Assembly (NCBI RefSeq): GCF_011764425.1
Contig: NZ_BLPF01000001.1
Location: 1,169,001-1,233,000 of the forward strand
DNA length: 64,000 nt
Direction: 5' to 3'
DNA from: Phytohabitans houttuyneae
GTDB taxonomy: Bacteria > Actinomycetota > Actinomycetes > Mycobacteriales > Micromonosporaceae
Shown: positions 63,241 through 64,000 of the stretch, piece by piece
How the letters are laid out: each line of letters begins with the position of its first letter
How positions within the stretch are numbered: position 1 is the first letter of the stretch
Translations under genes and position numbers: made by a program
Notes under the pieces: generated by a model
What the model saw: only the letters and a program-made list of their open reading frames with translations
Told to the model about the DNA's origin: nothing
The model's database searches: none

Positions 63241-64000
63241 TCAGGTGAGGATGGCCGGCTCGCGCCACTGCGGGCGGCGCGTGCGCTCCAGGTCGTAGCG
63301 GACGGCGGCAAGCCGCTTGACGGCGTCTTCGAGGTCGGACGCGGGCAGTGTGAAGGGCAGCCGCACGAAGCGCTCCAGCGTGCCGTCGACCCCGAAGCGC
63401 GGCCCCGGCGCGAGCCGCACGCCGACCTCCTCGGCCGCGCGGGACAGCGCGCTCGAGACCGGGCCGTCGAGCTCGGCCCAGAGCGTGACGCCGCCGTGCG
63501 GCACGCGGATCTGCCACTCGGGCAGCTCGCGCCGCAGCGCGGTGACCAGCGCGTCGCGCTGCTCGGTCAGCTGGCGGCGGCGCTCGGGCACGATCGTGCC
63601 GGCGCGGTCCAGCAGCTGCACGGCGACGAGCTGGTCGAGCACCGGGCTGGCCATGTCGACGCCGACCCGCAGCGCGGCCAGCCGCTGCACCAGCGGGGCC
63701 GAGGCGCGCACCCAGCCGATGCGCAGGCCACCCCAGTAGGGCTTGCTCATCCCGCCGATCGACACCACGCGCGAGTGGCGGTCGTAGCAGGCGACCGGCG
63801 GCGGCACCTCGACGCCGTCCAGCGGAAGCTCCACAAAGGACTCGTCGATGACCAGGTCGGTGCCGGCGGCGTGCGCGGCCGCCACGACGCGCTCGCGCAG
63901 CGGGGCCGGCATGAGGTGGCCGGTGGGGTTCTGGAACTCGGGGATCAGGTACGCCAGGCGCGGCCGCGTCTGCCGCAGCCCGTCCAGCAGCAGGTCGGCG
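63241..64000 (-). CDS. MocR/PLP-dependent aminotransferase-like protein (5' end outside window)
   Basis: The visible 253 residues are the C-terminal aminotransferase class I part: YLIPEFQNPTGHLMPAPLRE, DLVIDESFVELPLDG, the PLP lysine in SIGGMSKPYWGGLRIGW, and LAPGPRFGVDG near the end. The pattern is that of GntR/MocR fusion regulators (PdxR/YczR group), which often control amino-acid or vitamin genes, but the N-terminal DNA-binding part is not in view, so a plain aminotransferase cannot be excluded. Confidence 0.85.
   Translation of the reverse strand, partial: ADLLLDGLRQTRPRLAYLIPEFQNPTGHLMPAPLRERVVAAAHAAGTDLVIDESFVELPLDGVEVPPPVACYDRHSRVVSIGGMSKPYWGGLRIGWVRASAPLVQRLAALRVGVDMASPVLDQLVAVQLLDRAGTIVPERRRQLTEQRDALVTALRRELPEWQIRVPHGGVTLWAELDGPVSSALSRAAEEVGVRLAPGPRFGVDGTLERFVRLPFTLPASDLEDAVKRLAAVRYDLERTRRPQWREPAILT

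Overview
The window is very GC-rich, gene-dense DNA with many GTG starts and 4-nt ATGA/GTGA overlaps. Its genes include SARP-like regulators, IdeR-type iron boxes, a hisI-trpE-(TIGR02234 membrane protein) cluster with trpCBA, and MocR-like and AfsR-like proteins. This points to a filamentous actinomycete, most likely Micromonosporaceae; the genus cannot be fixed from sequence alone. No rRNA, tRNA, phage or full insertion sequence was seen.

Layout. 1-0.9 kb: repeat-rich non-coding DNA. 0.9-5.4 kb: glycoside hydrolase family 3 enzyme, its LacI regulator and an HdeD-like membrane protein, headed by two perfect LacI-type palindromes. 5.6-9.3 kb: a hypothetical gene, then an ArsR-type regulator / one-helix coiled-coil protein / ABC ATPase / ABC permease operon. 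9.4-13.3 kb: TSUP exporter with an Rrf2 regulator, acyl-CoA thioesterase II and pyruvate kinase. 13.5-18.3 kb: a self-contained dihydroxyacetone phosphorelay (HPr, DhaM, DhaK, DhaL, EI) under an IclR regulator. 18.3-22.5 kb: Tat-exported amidase with a small partner, then two tandem secreted repeat proteins. 22.55-22.72 kb: a MITE that supplies the gltD stop codon. 22.7-28.8 kb: glutamate synthase (gltB, gltD). 28.9-34.2 kb: GNAT acetyltransferase, a 989-residue AfsR-like ATPase, and an FAD monooxygenase. 34.2-43.3 kb: lgt, Nudix hydrolase, a Phd/PIN toxin-antitoxin pair beside a second trpA 3' end, trpA, trpB, trpC, a 6 x 101-bp tandem array, trpE and hisI. 43.6-47.3 kb: an enormous Asp/Ala/Glu repeat protein. 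47.4-52.4 kb: aldo-keto reductase/MerR, ABC-2 exporter/TetR, a cysteine-free S4 protein and a DUF2470-type protein sharing iron boxes. 52.5-53.5 kb: repeats. 53.5-57.2 kb: an asymmetric heterodimeric ABC exporter. 57.3-63.1 kb: TIGR03085-type protein, a small anchored protein, a two-component system with a PepSY protein, and a long-chain acyl-CoA ligase. 63.2-64 kb: the 3' part of a MocR/aminotransferase gene.

Two themes stand out. First, seven genes (ABC permease, amidase, lgt, trpE, the Asp-rich gene, the DUF2470-type gene, the TIGR03085-type gene) are each split by the loss of one G:C pair in a short G/C run. Because lgt and trpE are housekeeping genes, this looks like systematic homopolymer under-calling rather than gene death. 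Second, intergenic DNA is full of small dispersed repeats: a 60-bp dyad (3 copies), a ~100-bp element around GACCGCATGCTCCCGCGGGC (3 copies), a composite X/Y repeat, a MITE and the 101-bp array. The palindromic word TCCACWGTGGA is also over-represented inside genes.

Regulator/operator pairs that can be read directly: LacI (TCGAAGCGCTTCGA x2), IclR (TTCrGCAAT..-GAA x2), Rrf2 (TCGAGAwTmAAGGAA-like x2), TetR, MerR, iron boxes, and direct repeats around the two-component operon.
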